A stretch of DNA of 15,792 nt from CANHBY01 sp031374415. Lineage in GTDB: Bacteria; Pseudomonadota; Gammaproteobacteria; Burkholderiales; Burkholderiaceae_C. The stretch covers positions 1 to 15,792 of the forward strand of contig JANMGB010000271.1 of NCBI GenBank assembly GCA_031374415.1, in the 5' to 3' direction. Position numbers and translations under genes: made by a program. The notes beneath the pieces were generated by a model, which was not told the origin of the DNA, ran no database searches, and saw only the letters and a list, made by a program, of their open reading frames with translations. Positions 7,504 to 15,634 of the stretch are shown here, in pieces (the first letter of the stretch is position 1; the number at the start of each line of letters is the position of its first letter).

Positions 7504-7517
7504 TGTGCACTGCAGCA
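7504..7517. promoter_or_regulatory. TGCA-rich dyad at the predicted phaZ start, possible operator
   Basis: The plus-strand sequence TGTGCACTGCAGCA contains two TGCA units one base apart with near-symmetric flanks. It abuts the candidate -10 hexamer and covers the predicted start site, the expected place for a repressor. PHB regulators of the PhaR type bind GC/TGCA-rich dyads, and phaZ is a plausible target. The assignment to PhaR is inference. Confidence 0.35.
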
Positions 7518-7544
7518 TTTTAGAGCCGCAGATTCATATTGCAA
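7517..7544 (-). promoter_or_regulatory. Candidate sigma70 promoter of phaZ
   Basis: On the minus strand, TTGCAA (7539-7544, 4 of 6 to the -35 consensus) is separated by 16 bases from TAAAAT (7517-7522, 5 of 6 to the -10 consensus). Transcription would start near 7510, giving a leader of about 75 bases before the phaZ ATG. It lies in the 200-base gap between tyrB and phaZ. Identified by eye only. Confidence 0.45.
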
Positions 7545-7579
7545 CAGGTCTGATCTCATCAATGGTCCGAATAGAGCCG

Positions 7580-7607
7580 CCTTTGCACCCCAGGTTGGTG
7601 CGCAAGG
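7580..7607 (-). terminator. Weak hairpin downstream of tyrB
   Basis: On either strand CCTT/AAGG and GCACC/GGTGC pair, with a small internal loop between them and a 7-base apical loop. It begins about 30 bases after the tyrB stop (minus strand) and lies upstream of the phaZ promoter candidate. There is no U-run, so its role as a tyrB transcription end is tentative. Confidence 0.25.
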
Positions 7608-7636
7608 CCGCTTTCTCGGAGCCGGCCAGCCTCGGA

Positions 7637-8836
7637 TCAGCTTACTTTGGCAATCGCATCGACCACGGCATCGATATTTTGGGTGTTCAGTGCGGCCACA
7701 CAAATACGACCTGAATCAACACCGTAGATGCCGAACTCTTGGCGCAGGCGCTCCATTTGGGCCTTGTTCAAGCCCGAGTAGCTGAACATCCCCTTTTGTT
7801 GGGTGATGAAGCTCATGTCGCGCTGCACGCCGGCGGCTTGCAGCTTGTCAAGCAACAAGGTGCGCATTTGCTTGATGCGCACGCGCATGCCGGCGAGTTC
7901 TTCTTCCCAGAGTTTGCGCAGCGACGGCGTGGTCAACACCATGGCCACCACTTGGGCGCCGTGCGTTGGCGGGTTGGAGTAGTTGGTGCGGATGACGATT
8001 TTGAGTTGACTCAGCACCCGGGTCACTTCTTCCTTGCTGTCACACACCACGCTCAAGGCCCCGACGCGCTCGCCGTACAGCGAGAAGCTCTTGGAGAACG
8101 AGGTGGCGACAAAGAAGTTGACGCCCGCGGCCAAAAACTGCCCCACCACGGCACCGTCCTCCGTGATGCCCTCGCCAAAGCCTTGGTAAGCCATGTCCAA
8201 AAAGGCCACCAGCCCACGGTCTTTGACCACCTTGACGACCTCGCTCCATTGCGCGGGGCTCAGGTCGTAACCCGTGGGGTTGTGGCAACAGGCATGCAAG
8301 ACCACGACCGTGCCAGGCGCTGCGCTGCTCAGCTTTTGCAACATGCCGGTGGCATTGACACCCCGCGCTGCCGCATCGAAGTAGGGGTAGGTGTCCACGG
8401 TGAAGCCCGCCTGGGTGAAGAGAGCGCGGTGGTTTTCCCAGCTCGGGTCACTGATCAAGACAGGAGCCTTGGGGTTGAGTTGGCGCAAAAAATCGGCGCC
8501 GATCTTCAGTCCCCCGGTGCCGCCGAGGCCCTGCACGGTGGCCACGCGGCCTTCGCTAACGGCTGCGCTGTCGGCACCAAACACGAGGCCCTGAACCGCC
8601 TGGTCATAGGCCGCAATGCCGTCAATCGGCAGATAGCCCCGGGGCTTGGCAGCCTCTTGAATTTGACGCTCAGCCTGCGCCACGCACTGCAGCAAAGGCA
8701 GCTTGCCGTTGTCATCAAAGTACACACCCACACCCAGGTTGACTTTGGCCGGATTGGGGTCGGCGTTGAATTGTTCGTTCAGACCCAAAATCGGGTCGCG
8801 GGGGGCCATGGCAACGGCGGTGAAGAGTGAACTCAT
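7637..8836 (-). CDS. tyrB: Aromatic/aspartate aminotransferase (class I, PLP-dependent)
   Basis: This 399-residue protein belongs to the AspC/TyrB subgroup of class I aminotransferases, which exchange amino groups between aspartate or aromatic amino acids and 2-oxoglutarate in the cytosol. Visible features are the N-terminal PRDPILGLNEQF (12-23), LGVGVYFDDNGK (35-45), the cofactor-contact motif HNPTG (185-189), Asp214 and Tyr217 in LDMAYQGFGEG, the Schiff-base Lys249 in TSFSKSFSLYGERVG (with Arg257 binding PLP phosphate), and GRICVAAL near the C-terminus, holding the substrate-carboxylate Arg. The length is typical. The ATG at 8836 is chosen over one 12 codons upstream because AGGA lies about 8 bases before it and family members begin with MSSLF-like sequences. 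It diverges from uvrB across about 108 bases. TyrB rather than AspC is a naming preference; specificity cannot be settled from sequence alone. Confidence 0.92.
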   Translation of the reverse strand: MSSLFTAVAMAPRDPILGLNEQFNADPNPAKVNLGVGVYFDDNGKLPLLQCVAQAERQIQEAAKPRGYLPIDGIAAYDQAVQGLVFGADSAAVSEGRVATVQGLGGTGGLKIGADFLRQLNPKAPVLISDPSWENHRALFTQAGFTVDTYPYFDAAARGVNATGMLQKLSSAAPGTVVVLHACCHNPTGYDLSPAQWSEVVKVVKDRGLVAFLDMAYQGFGEGITEDGAVVGQFLAAGVNFFVATSFSKSFSLYGERVGALSVVCDSKEEVTRVLSQLKIVIRTNYSNPPTHGAQVVAMVLTTPSLRKLWEEELAGMRVRIKQMRTLLLDKLQAAGVQRDMSFITQQKGMFSYSGLNKAQMERLRQEFGIYGVDSGRICVAALNTQNIDAVVDAIAKVS

Positions 8837-8944
8837 GGGGAAATCCTGGTGGGGGTGGTTCTGTGGCCTCAACTTGGGCTAACCTCAAGGGTCATCCCAG
8901 CAACAGGCGGGAGAACCCCAATTTTATCCGCGATGGCGCCCCCC

Positions 8945-11095
8945 ATGAATGATTTGAATCGATCAGTGGAAAACCCCCTGGTGGCGGCCGAACTGGCTGC
9001 CCCGCTGGGTGAGATTGTTCGTTTTCCCGACTCGCCCTTTCAGTTGTTTCAGCCCTACCCGCCTGCGGGTGATCAGCCGGTGGCCATTACCCAACTCAGC
9101 GAGGGGCTGCGAGACGGCTTGAGCTTTCAGACCTTGCTGGGCGTGACGGGGTCTGGCAAAACCTTCACCATGGCCAATGTGATTGCGCGGCTGGGCCGCC
9201 CGGCGATTGTTTTTGCGCCCAACAAGACCTTGGCCGCACAGCTCTACAGCGAATTCAAAGAGTTTTTCCCGCACAACGCGGTGGAGTATTTCGTCAGCTA
9301 CTACGACTACTACCAGCCCGAAGCGTACGTGCCCCAACGTGACCTCTTCATCGAAAAAGACAGCGCCATCAATGAGCACATCGAGCAGATGCGTTTGTCG
9401 GCCACCAAGAGTTTGCTGGAGCGGCGCGATGTGGTCATCGTGGCCAGCGTGTCGGCCATTTACGGCATTGGCGACCCAAAGTCCTATCACCTGATGGTGA
9501 TGACGCTGCGTGTGGGAGACAAACTCAGCCAACGCGATGCGATTTCGCAGCTCATTCGCATGCAATACCAGCGCAACGAGCTGGATTTTTCCCGCGGCAC
9601 GTTTCGGGTGCGGGGTGACACCATCGATGTGTTTCCGGCCGAGCACTCCGAGCTGGCCATTCGCATTGAGCTCTTCGACGACGAGGTCGAGAGCCTGCAG
9701 TTGTTTGACCCCCTGACGGGCCGCATCCGGCAAAAGATTCCGCGCTTCACGGTCTACCCCTCCAGCCACTACGTGACACCGCGCGAGCGGGTGTTGGCCG
9801 CCATGGACACCATCAAGGCCGAACTGCGCACCCGCGTGGACGAATTGCTCAAGATGGGCAAGCTGGTTGAAGCGCAGCGCCTGGAGCAGCGCACCCGCTT
9901 TGACCTGGAAATGCTGCAAGAGGTGGGTCACTGCAAGGGCATTGAAAACTACACCCGCCATCTCTCCGGCGCACAGCCTGGCGAGCCGCCGGCCACCTTG
10001 GTCGACTACCTCCCCCCCGATGCCATCATGTTCATGGACGAAAGCCATGTGCTGATTGGTCAATTCGGCGGCATGTACAACGGTGACCGTGCACGCAAGA
10101 CCACCTTGGTGGAGTACGGTTTCAGACTGCCCAGCGCGCTAGACAACCGCCCGCTGCGCTTTGAAGAGTTCGAGAGCAAGATGCGGCAAATGGTGTTCGT
10201 GTCAGCCACGCCAGCGGCTTACGAGACTGGCAAAACGGCGCAAGGCGGGCAGGTGGTTGAGCAACTGGTGCGACCCACGGGCTTGGTGGATCCGATCATT
10301 GAAGTACGCCCCGCCACCCACCAGGTCGATGACGTTTTGCAAGAAATTCGACGGCGGGTCGACATCCATGAGCGCGTGCTGATCACCACGCTGACCAAAC
10401 GCATGGCGGAGCAGCTCACAGACTATCTGAGCGACAACGGCGTCAAGGTGCGCTACCTGCACAGCGACATCGACACCGTCGAGCGGGTAGAGATTCTGCG
10501 TGATCTGCGCCTGGGTACCTTCGATGTGCTGGTGGGCATCAATTTGCTGCGCGAGGGCTTGGACATCCCTGAGGTCTCCTTGGTGGCCATTTTGGATGCT
10601 GACAAAGAGGGTTTCTTGCGATCCGAGCGCAGCCTCATTCAGACCATTGGCCGCGCCGCCCGCAACCTCAGCGGCGTGGCCATTCTGTATGCCGACAAGG
10701 TGACCAACTCCATGCGCCGAGCCATCGACGAAACCGACCGTCGTCGGACCAAACAGCTTGCACACAATGCGGCCCATGGCATCACACCGCGCAGCATCCA
10801 AAAGCGCGTCAAGGAGCTTATCGACGGGGTCTATGGTGACAAGCCGAGCGACTCGTCACAGATCGAGGCTGCATCGGCCCACATCGAGGTGATGAGCGAA
10901 AAAGACCTCGGCAAGCGCATCAAGCAACTCGAAAAGCAGATGCTCGATCATGCTCGCAACCTTGAGTTTGAGAAAGCCGCGCGACTGCGCGACCAATTGG
11001 CTTTGTTGAGAGAGCAGGCCTTTGGGGCTTCGGGCGCCGACAACATTGTCCCGCTGGTGGCTTCCCCCGAGGGGCCGGGTTCGCTGTCAAGCTGA
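8945..11095 (+). CDS. uvrB: UvrABC system protein B (excision nuclease subunit)
   Basis: UvrB is the damage-verifying helicase-like subunit of bacterial nucleotide excision repair: it is loaded by UvrA, clamps the lesion and recruits UvrC. Numbered from the ATG at 8945, the 716-residue protein has Walker A GVTGSGKT (66-73), the beta-hairpin region with its aromatic cluster VSYYDYYQPEAYVP (117-130) that inserts between the DNA strands, a DEAD-type MFMDESH motif, helicase motifs in RYLHSDIDTVERVEILRDLR, GINLLREGLDIPEVSLVAILDADKEGF and QTIGRAARN, and a C-terminal UVR domain (KRIKQLEKQMLDHARNLEFE) for UvrC contact. The start is ambiguous: ATGs at 8945, 8933 and 8849 are in frame and none has a good Shine-Dalgarno; 8849 would overlap the leader of the divergent tyrB. 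No LexA box was seen upstream. rarA follows 6 bases after the stop, so the two are probably co-transcribed. Confidence 0.96.
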   Translation: MNDLNRSVENPLVAAELAAPLGEIVRFPDSPFQLFQPYPPAGDQPVAITQLSEGLRDGLSFQTLLGVTGSGKTFTMANVIARLGRPAIVFAPNKTLAAQLYSEFKEFFPHNAVEYFVSYYDYYQPEAYVPQRDLFIEKDSAINEHIEQMRLSATKSLLERRDVVIVASVSAIYGIGDPKSYHLMVMTLRVGDKLSQRDAISQLIRMQYQRNELDFSRGTFRVRGDTIDVFPAEHSELAIRIELFDDEVESLQLFDPLTGRIRQKIPRFTVYPSSHYVTPRERVLAAMDTIKAELRTRVDELLKMGKLVEAQRLEQRTRFDLEMLQEVGHCKGIENYTRHLSGAQPGEPPATLVDYLPPDAIMFMDESHVLIGQFGGMYNGDRARKTTLVEYGFRLPSALDNRPLRFEEFESKMRQMVFVSATPAAYETGKTAQGGQVVEQLVRPTGLVDPIIEVRPATHQVDDVLQEIRRRVDIHERVLITTLTKRMAEQLTDYLSDNGVKVRYLHSDIDTVERVEILRDLRLGTFDVLVGINLLREGLDIPEVSLVAILDADKEGFLRSERSLIQTIGRAARNLSGVAILYADKVTNSMRRAIDETDRRRTKQLAHNAAHGITPRSIQKRVKELIDGVYGDKPSDSSQIEAASAHIEVMSEKDLGKRIKQLEKQMLDHARNLEFEKAARLRDQLALLREQAFGASGADNIVPLVASPEGPGSLSS

Positions 11096-11101
11096 TCGCC
11101 G

Positions 11102-12427
11102 ATGAGTACCTCACCGAATTTGCCCCTGTTTGAATCGCCCACGGCTGCTGTCCCTCTGGCGGAACGCCTGCGCCCCCGTACCCTGGCCGATGTGATTGGG
11201 CAGCAGCATTTGTTGGGCCCGAACAAGCCCTTGCGCCGTGTTTTTGAATCCGGGCGCTTGCACTCCATGATCCTGTGGGGCCCGCCTGGCGTGGGCAAAA
11301 CCACCCTCGCGCGGCTCATGACCGAATGCTTTGACGCCCAGTTCATTGCCTTGTCGGCTGTATTGGGCGGTGTCAAAGACATCCGTGAAGCGGTTGAGCG
11401 TGCTCAGTCTGCTCGGGTGCAGGGCCGCGCCACCGTGATTTTTGTCGACGAGGTCCATCGCTTCAACAAGAGCCAACAAGACGCCTTCTTGCCGCACGTG
11501 GAGTCGGGCTTGTTCACCTTCATCGGGGCCACCACCGAAAACCCCTCGTTCGAGGTCAATGCGGCCTTGCTCTCACGCGCCACCGTCCATGTGTTGCAGC
11601 CCTTGGCTGATGCGGATCTGCAGGCCTTGCTGCAGCGGGCGGTCGAGGTGCTGTCCCTGCCGCCTCTCACCCCAGGGGCCATGCATCAACTGCTGGCGTA
11701 TGCCGATGGCGATGGGCGACGCTTGTTGAACGCGGTGGAGAACGTCGCCCACGCTGTCCAAGACGAGTCCAGTGCGCAAGGACTGCAAGCAATCGACGAG
11801 GCCTGCGTCACCTCCGCCTTGGGTGCGCGCGTGCGCCGCTATGACAAAGACGGCGACTTGTTCTATGACACCATCTCGGCCTTGCATAAGTCTGTTCGTG
11901 GCAGCGATCCTGATGCCGCCTTGTATTGGTTTGCGCGCATGCTCGATGGGGGCGCTGACGCACGCTACATCGGACGGCGCTTGGTGCGCATGGCCAGTGA
12001 AGACATCGGCTTGGCCGACCCTCGCGCCTTGCAACTCACCCTCGATGCCCTGCAAACCTATGAACGGCTGGGGTCGCCCGAAGGTGAATTGACCCTGGCG
12101 CAGGCTGTGATTTACCTGGCGATGGCGCCCAAGTCGAACGCCGTCTACCGCGCCTACAAGGCCGCTCGCGCCTTTGTGGCCCAAGACGGCACGCGGGCTG
12201 TTCCGCTGCATTTGCGCAATGCCCCCACCCGTTTGATGAAAGACCTGGGGCATGGTCAAGGCTACCGCTACGCCCATGATGAACCTGACGCTGTGGCTCA
12301 CGGAGAGTCTTACTGGCCCGATGAGGTGAAGGGGCCACGCTTTTATGAACCCGTTGACCGGGGCCTGGAAATTCGCATTGCCGAGCGCTTGAGGGAGCTT
12401 CGGGCGCAGCCCGCAACACCCCAGTGA
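11102..12427 (+). CDS. rarA: Replication-associated recombination protein A (AAA+ ATPase)
   Basis: This 441-residue protein is RarA (MgsA), an AAA+ clamp-loader-like ATPase that acts at stalled replication forks. It shows an N-terminal PLAERLRPRTLADVIGQQHLLG block (18-39), Walker A GPPGVGKTT (60-68), Walker B VIFVDEVHRFNKSQQD (112-127), sensor 1 GATTENPSFEVN (142-153), the sensor 2 region GDGRRLLNAVE, and the C-terminal tetramerisation/MgsA region with DPDAALYWFARMLDGGAD, ASEDIGLADP and MAPKSNAVYRAYKAA. The length is normal for the family. The ATG lies 6 bases after the uvrB stop, pointing to one genome-maintenance operon. The start is supported by the family-typical short Pro-rich N-terminus (NLPLFE). 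After the stop there is a 270-base gap before the liv genes. Confidence 0.95.
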   Translation: MSTSPNLPLFESPTAAVPLAERLRPRTLADVIGQQHLLGPNKPLRRVFESGRLHSMILWGPPGVGKTTLARLMTECFDAQFIALSAVLGGVKDIREAVERAQSARVQGRATVIFVDEVHRFNKSQQDAFLPHVESGLFTFIGATTENPSFEVNAALLSRATVHVLQPLADADLQALLQRAVEVLSLPPLTPGAMHQLLAYADGDGRRLLNAVENVAHAVQDESSAQGLQAIDEACVTSALGARVRRYDKDGDLFYDTISALHKSVRGSDPDAALYWFARMLDGGADARYIGRRLVRMASEDIGLADPRALQLTLDALQTYERLGSPEGELTLAQAVIYLAMAPKSNAVYRAYKAARAFVAQDGTRAVPLHLRNAPTRLMKDLGHGQGYRYAHDEPDAVAHGESYWPDEVKGPRFYEPVDRGLEIRIAERLRELRAQPATPQ

Positions 12428-12463
12428 GACAATCGATCCCCTGGGCCTGTCCGATCCCACGAT

Positions 12464-12505
12464 GCGGCGTTGATGCATCGTTGGGAGCAAGGCGATGCAA
12501 GCCGC
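12464..12505 (+). terminator. Stem-loop after rarA in the rarA-livH gap
   Basis: An inner 7-bp stem (TGCATCG at 12474-12480 with CGATGCA at 12493-12499, 12-base loop) is enclosed by a GCGGC/GCCGC pair (12464-12468 and 12501-12505). A short T-run (12515-12518) follows about 10 bases after the stem, too distant for a textbook terminator. It begins 36 bases after the rarA stop. The rest of the gap (12428-12697) shows no ORF, tRNA or confident promoter. A weak TTGTGA (12580-12585) with TATGCA (12603-12608), spacing 17, is the best promoter guess for the liv genes. Confidence 0.3.
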
Positions 12506-12697
12506 TGCAGTGTCTTTTGATATTGCGATGAGTTGCAATCCACCAGGGCTTTCTCCAAGCGGTTCACCAACCCGGTCTGTTGTGAGCCGAGGGCTAGACC
12601 TCTATGCATTTGAGGGGCTATCGATTACAAACGGAGGCTCGCGTGCTGGCAAGCTTCTTGCAGTAACACTTTGACTACATCACAAGGAGTTTGATTG

Positions 12698-13627
12698 ATG
12701 GACATGAACACCCTGATCCAGCAGATCATCAATGGGCTGGTGCTGGGCAGTATGTATGCCTTGGTGGCACTGGGTTACACGATGGTTTACGGCATCATTA
12801 ACCTGATCAATTTTGCGCACGGTGAAGTCTTGATGGTGGGCGCATTGACCAGTTGGTCGGTGGTCACCGCCTTGAGCGGCATGAACTGGCCTGGCGGCCT
12901 GTTGTTGTTGATCGGCCTGATGGCCGCCATTGTGGTGTGCACGATCTTGAACTTCCTGATCGAGAAAATCGCCTATCGGCCGCTGCGCAACGCGCCTCGG
13001 TTGGCCCCCTTGATCACCGCCATGGGCATGAGTTTGCTGTTGCAAACCCTGGCCATGATCATCTGGAAGCCCAACTACAAGCCTTACCCCATTTTGTTGC
13101 CCAACGAGCCCTTCTTCATCGGTGGTGCCGTGATCAACCTGACCCAGATTTTGATCTTGGTGGTGACGGCCATCACCTTGGTGGGCTTGATGCTGTTGGT
13201 GCACCGGACCAAGCTGGGCCGCGCCATGCGGGCCACCGCTGAAAATCCCCGGGTGGCGTCATTGATGGGTGTGCGGCCCGACATGGTGATCTCGGCGACC
13301 TTTGTGATCGGTGCCGCCCTGGCGGCGCTGGCGGGGGTCATGTATGCGGCCAACTATGGTTCGGTGCAGCACACCATGGGTTTTCTTCCTGGGTTGAAGG
13401 CGTTCACCGCAGCGGTTTTTGGGGGCATCGGCAATTTGCCAGGGGCCATGCTCGGTGGCGTGCTGCTGGGCATCATTGAGTCCTTGGGCGCTGGCTATAT
13501 CGGCCCGCTCACAGGGGGCGTGTTGGGCAGTCAATACCAAGACATCTTTGCCTTCATCGTGCTGATTTTGGTGCTGACCTTGAGGCCCCAGGGCTTGTTG
13601 GGTGAACGCGTGGCCGACCGTGCCTGA
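12698..13627 (+). CDS. livH: Branched-chain amino acid-type ABC transporter permease LivH
   Basis: This 309-residue inner-membrane protein is the LivH-type permease of a hydrophobic amino acid importer. It has about eight hydrophobic stretches beginning with QQIINGLVLGSMYALVALGY (8-27). Family signatures are NLINFAHGEVLMVGA (35-49), the cytoplasmic loop RTKLGRAMRATAENPRVASLMGV (170-192) that contacts the ATPases, and the C-terminal GGIGNLPGAMLGG and LVLTLRPQGLLGE. ATG 12698 has AGGAG 8 bases upstream; a TTG one codon earlier is in frame but less likely. livM follows after 15 bases. Substrate could be leucine/isoleucine/valine or a related compound such as urea, amides or aromatic acids, because this permease class is broad and the binding protein is not adjacent. 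Confidence 0.93.
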   Translation: MDMNTLIQQIINGLVLGSMYALVALGYTMVYGIINLINFAHGEVLMVGALTSWSVVTALSGMNWPGGLLLLIGLMAAIVVCTILNFLIEKIAYRPLRNAPRLAPLITAMGMSLLLQTLAMIIWKPNYKPYPILLPNEPFFIGGAVINLTQILILVVTAITLVGLMLLVHRTKLGRAMRATAENPRVASLMGVRPDMVISATFVIGAALAALAGVMYAANYGSVQHTMGFLPGLKAFTAAVFGGIGNLPGAMLGGVLLGIIESLGAGYIGPLTGGVLGSQYQDIFAFIVLILVLTLRPQGLLGERVADRA

Positions 13628-13642
13628 GTAGGAAAGAATTCC

Positions 13643-14731
13643 ATGAAACTCAATCCCAAACTTCTGACCTTTGGTCTGTCTGCGGTGGGGCTGCTGATTT
13701 TGCCCCTGGCTTTGCAAGCCATGGGCGTCGGCAACGCCTGGATCCGCATCATTGATTCGGCGCTGCTGTATGTTCTGTTGGCCTTGGGCTTGAACATCGT
13801 GGTGGGTTACGCTGGCCTGCTGGACCTGGGCTATGTGGCGTTTTATGCGGTGGGTGCCTACCTTTTCGCCTGGCTCGCCAGCCCCCACCTCTCGGATACC
13901 TTTGCCGTCTTCAAGGCCTGGTTCCCCGGGGGACTGCACACGCCTTGGTGGGTGGTGATCCCCTTGGGGGCCGTGGTGGCGGGTTTGGTGGGGGTGTTGT
14001 TGGGCGCGCCCACCTTGCGCTTGCGCGGTGACTACTTGGCCATCGTGACCTTGGGCTTTGGCGAGATTGTTCGAGTGTTCATGAGCAACCTGGACCGGCC
14101 CATCAACCTGACCAATGGCCCCAAAGGCTTGTCTGACCTCGATACCATCAAAATCTTCGGCTACGACTTCGGAAAAACAGGGCACTGGTTTGGCATGGAA
14201 GTACCGTCCGTGGTGAACTACTACTACCTGTTTTTGCTGTTGGTGGTGCTCAGTGTGGTGGTGTGCTACTGCCTTGAGCAAAGCCGCATTGGGCGTGCCT
14301 GGATGGCCATTCGTGAGGACGAGATTGCCGCCAAGGCCATGGGCATCAACACCCGCAACTTAAAGCTATTGGCCTTTGGCATGGGCGCGACCTTTGGCGG
14401 CGTGTCGGGGGTTTTGTTCGGCGCTTTCCAGGGTTTTGTTTCGCCTGAATCGTTCTCGCTCCAAGAGTCGGTGTTGGTCGTGGCCATGGTGGTGTTGGGT
14501 GGCATTGGCCATTTACCCGGTGTCATCGTGGGCGCGCTCTTGCTGGCCGCCTTGCCCGAGGTGTTGCGTCACATGGTGGGGCAATTGCAGCAGCTCACCG
14601 ATGGCCGTCTGGACGCCGGGATTTTGCGCCAGCTGCTGATCGCCTTGGCCATGATCGGCATCATGCTGGTTCGCCCAAGAGGCTTGTGGCCTGCGCCTGA
14701 GCATGGCAAGTCTGCACCTGCTGCAGCCTGA
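13643..14731 (+). CDS. livM: Branched-chain amino acid-type ABC transporter permease LivM
   Basis: This 362-residue protein is the LivM partner permease forming the membrane channel with LivH. It contains YVLLALGLNIVVGYAGLLDL (43-62) followed by YVAFYAVGAYLFAWLAS (64-80), LRLRGDYLAIVTLGFGEIVR (126-144) and the ATPase-coupling loop QSRIGRAWMAIREDEIAAKAMGIN (213-236). The C-terminal GGIGHLPGVIVGALLLAALPEVLR is also typical. The N-terminus is a short basic stretch leading into the first membrane segment. AGGAAAG is placed about 8 bases before the ATG. It lies 15 bases after livH and 9 bases before livG, so the three should be one transcript. Confidence 0.94.
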   Translation: MKLNPKLLTFGLSAVGLLILPLALQAMGVGNAWIRIIDSALLYVLLALGLNIVVGYAGLLDLGYVAFYAVGAYLFAWLASPHLSDTFAVFKAWFPGGLHTPWWVVIPLGAVVAGLVGVLLGAPTLRLRGDYLAIVTLGFGEIVRVFMSNLDRPINLTNGPKGLSDLDTIKIFGYDFGKTGHWFGMEVPSVVNYYYLFLLLVVLSVVVCYCLEQSRIGRAWMAIREDEIAAKAMGINTRNLKLLAFGMGATFGGVSGVLFGAFQGFVSPESFSLQESVLVVAMVVLGGIGHLPGVIVGALLLAALPEVLRHMVGQLQQLTDGRLDAGILRQLLIALAMIGIMLVRPRGLWPAPEHGKSAPAAA

Positions 14732-14740
14732 GGAGGACGT

Positions 14741-15520
14741 ATGACACACCCAGTATTGAAAGTGGTCGGGGCCTCCAAGCGTTTTGGCGGTGTGCAGGCC
14801 GTGTCCGACGTCGGTATTTCCGTCGATGCGGGTCATGTCTATGGGCTGATTGGCCCTAATGGGGCGGGCAAGACCACGTTTTTTAACTTGATCACCGGCC
14901 TTTATGCGCCGGACTCGGGCACGTTTTCCCTGGAGGGCCAGGTCTACCGGCCGCTGGCTGTGCACCTGGTGGCCAAAGCCGGCATTGCCCGCACCTTTCA
15001 AAACATTCGCCTCTTCAGCGACATGAGCGCGCTAGAGAACGTGATGGTCGGGCGTCATGTGCGCAGCCACTCGGGGTTGTTCGGGGCGATCTTTCGCACG
15101 CCTGGGTTTCGCGCCGAAGAAGCAGCCATTCGCAAGCGCTCGATGGAGCTGCTGGACTATGTGGGGATCGCCAAATACGCGGAGTTCAAGGCACGTACCC
15201 TGAGCTACGGCGATCAACGTCGGCTCGAGATCGCCCGGGCCCTGGCCACCGACCCCAAATTGATTGCGCTGGACGAGCCCGCCGCGGGCATGAACGCCAC
15301 CGAGAAAGTGGTGTTGCGTGAGCTGATTGACCGCATTCGCCGCGACGGCCGCACGATTTTGCTGATCGAGCATGACGTCAAATTGGTGATGGGCCTGTGT
15401 GACCGCGTCACGGTGCTGGACCAAGGCAAACAGATTGCCGAAGGCACCCCGGCTGAGGTGCAGCGCAACCCGAAGGTGATCGAGGCTTATCTGGGGGCTT
15501 CACACGAAGTCAAGGTCTAG
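14741..15520 (+). CDS. livG: Branched-chain amino acid-type ABC transporter ATP-binding protein LivG
   Basis: This 259-residue cytoplasmic ATPase drives import through LivH/LivM. Motifs in order: Walker A GPNGAGKT (38-45), Q-loop Gln87 in IARTFQNIRLF, ABC signature LSYGDQRRLEIARAL (154-168), Walker B LIALDEP (174-180) with catalytic Glu179, AAGMN D-loop region (181-185) and H-loop His211 in LLIEHDVKLVMGLCD. The AAGMN motif and the DYVGIAKYA region fit LivG rather than LivF. GAGGAGG is placed just before the ATG. Transporters of this class normally use a LivG/LivF pair with livF immediately downstream. Here no livF begins within the remaining 272 bases. Confidence 0.94.
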   Translation: MTHPVLKVVGASKRFGGVQAVSDVGISVDAGHVYGLIGPNGAGKTTFFNLITGLYAPDSGTFSLEGQVYRPLAVHLVAKAGIARTFQNIRLFSDMSALENVMVGRHVRSHSGLFGAIFRTPGFRAEEAAIRKRSMELLDYVGIAKYAEFKARTLSYGDQRRLEIARALATDPKLIALDEPAAGMNATEKVVLRELIDRIRRDGRTILLIEHDVKLVMGLCDRVTVLDQGKQIAEGTPAEVQRNPKVIEAYLGASHEVKV

Positions 15521-15634
15521 TACCCCGTCGCAGAGAATTTGAAAGGTTGATTTCACCAAAGCGAGCAGGTGGGGAATTGGCAAGCTGAGCTGCAGGGATA
15601 CAGTTCGCGGGAATAACGTGCCTGAGGCAGCATC

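Noticed and set aside
7739..8830. Long ORF (363 codons) on the plus strand opposite tyrB
   Set aside because: It is a codon-bias shadow of the aminotransferase; its translation is His/Gln/Val-rich with no family motif, while the minus strand carries all PLP-binding motifs.
8963..10063. 366-codon minus-strand ORF opposite uvrB
   Set aside because: A shadow of the strongly conserved uvrB reading frame; no recognisable protein family.
12695..12697. TTG start codon for livH
   Set aside because: ATG at 12698 is adjacent, is the stronger initiator, and has AGGAG at an 8-base distance.
12428..12697. Possible tRNA or small RNA gene in the rarA-livH gap
   Set aside because: No cloverleaf or TTCGA-type T-arm could be laid out, and the only structure is the modest stem-loop at 12464-12505.
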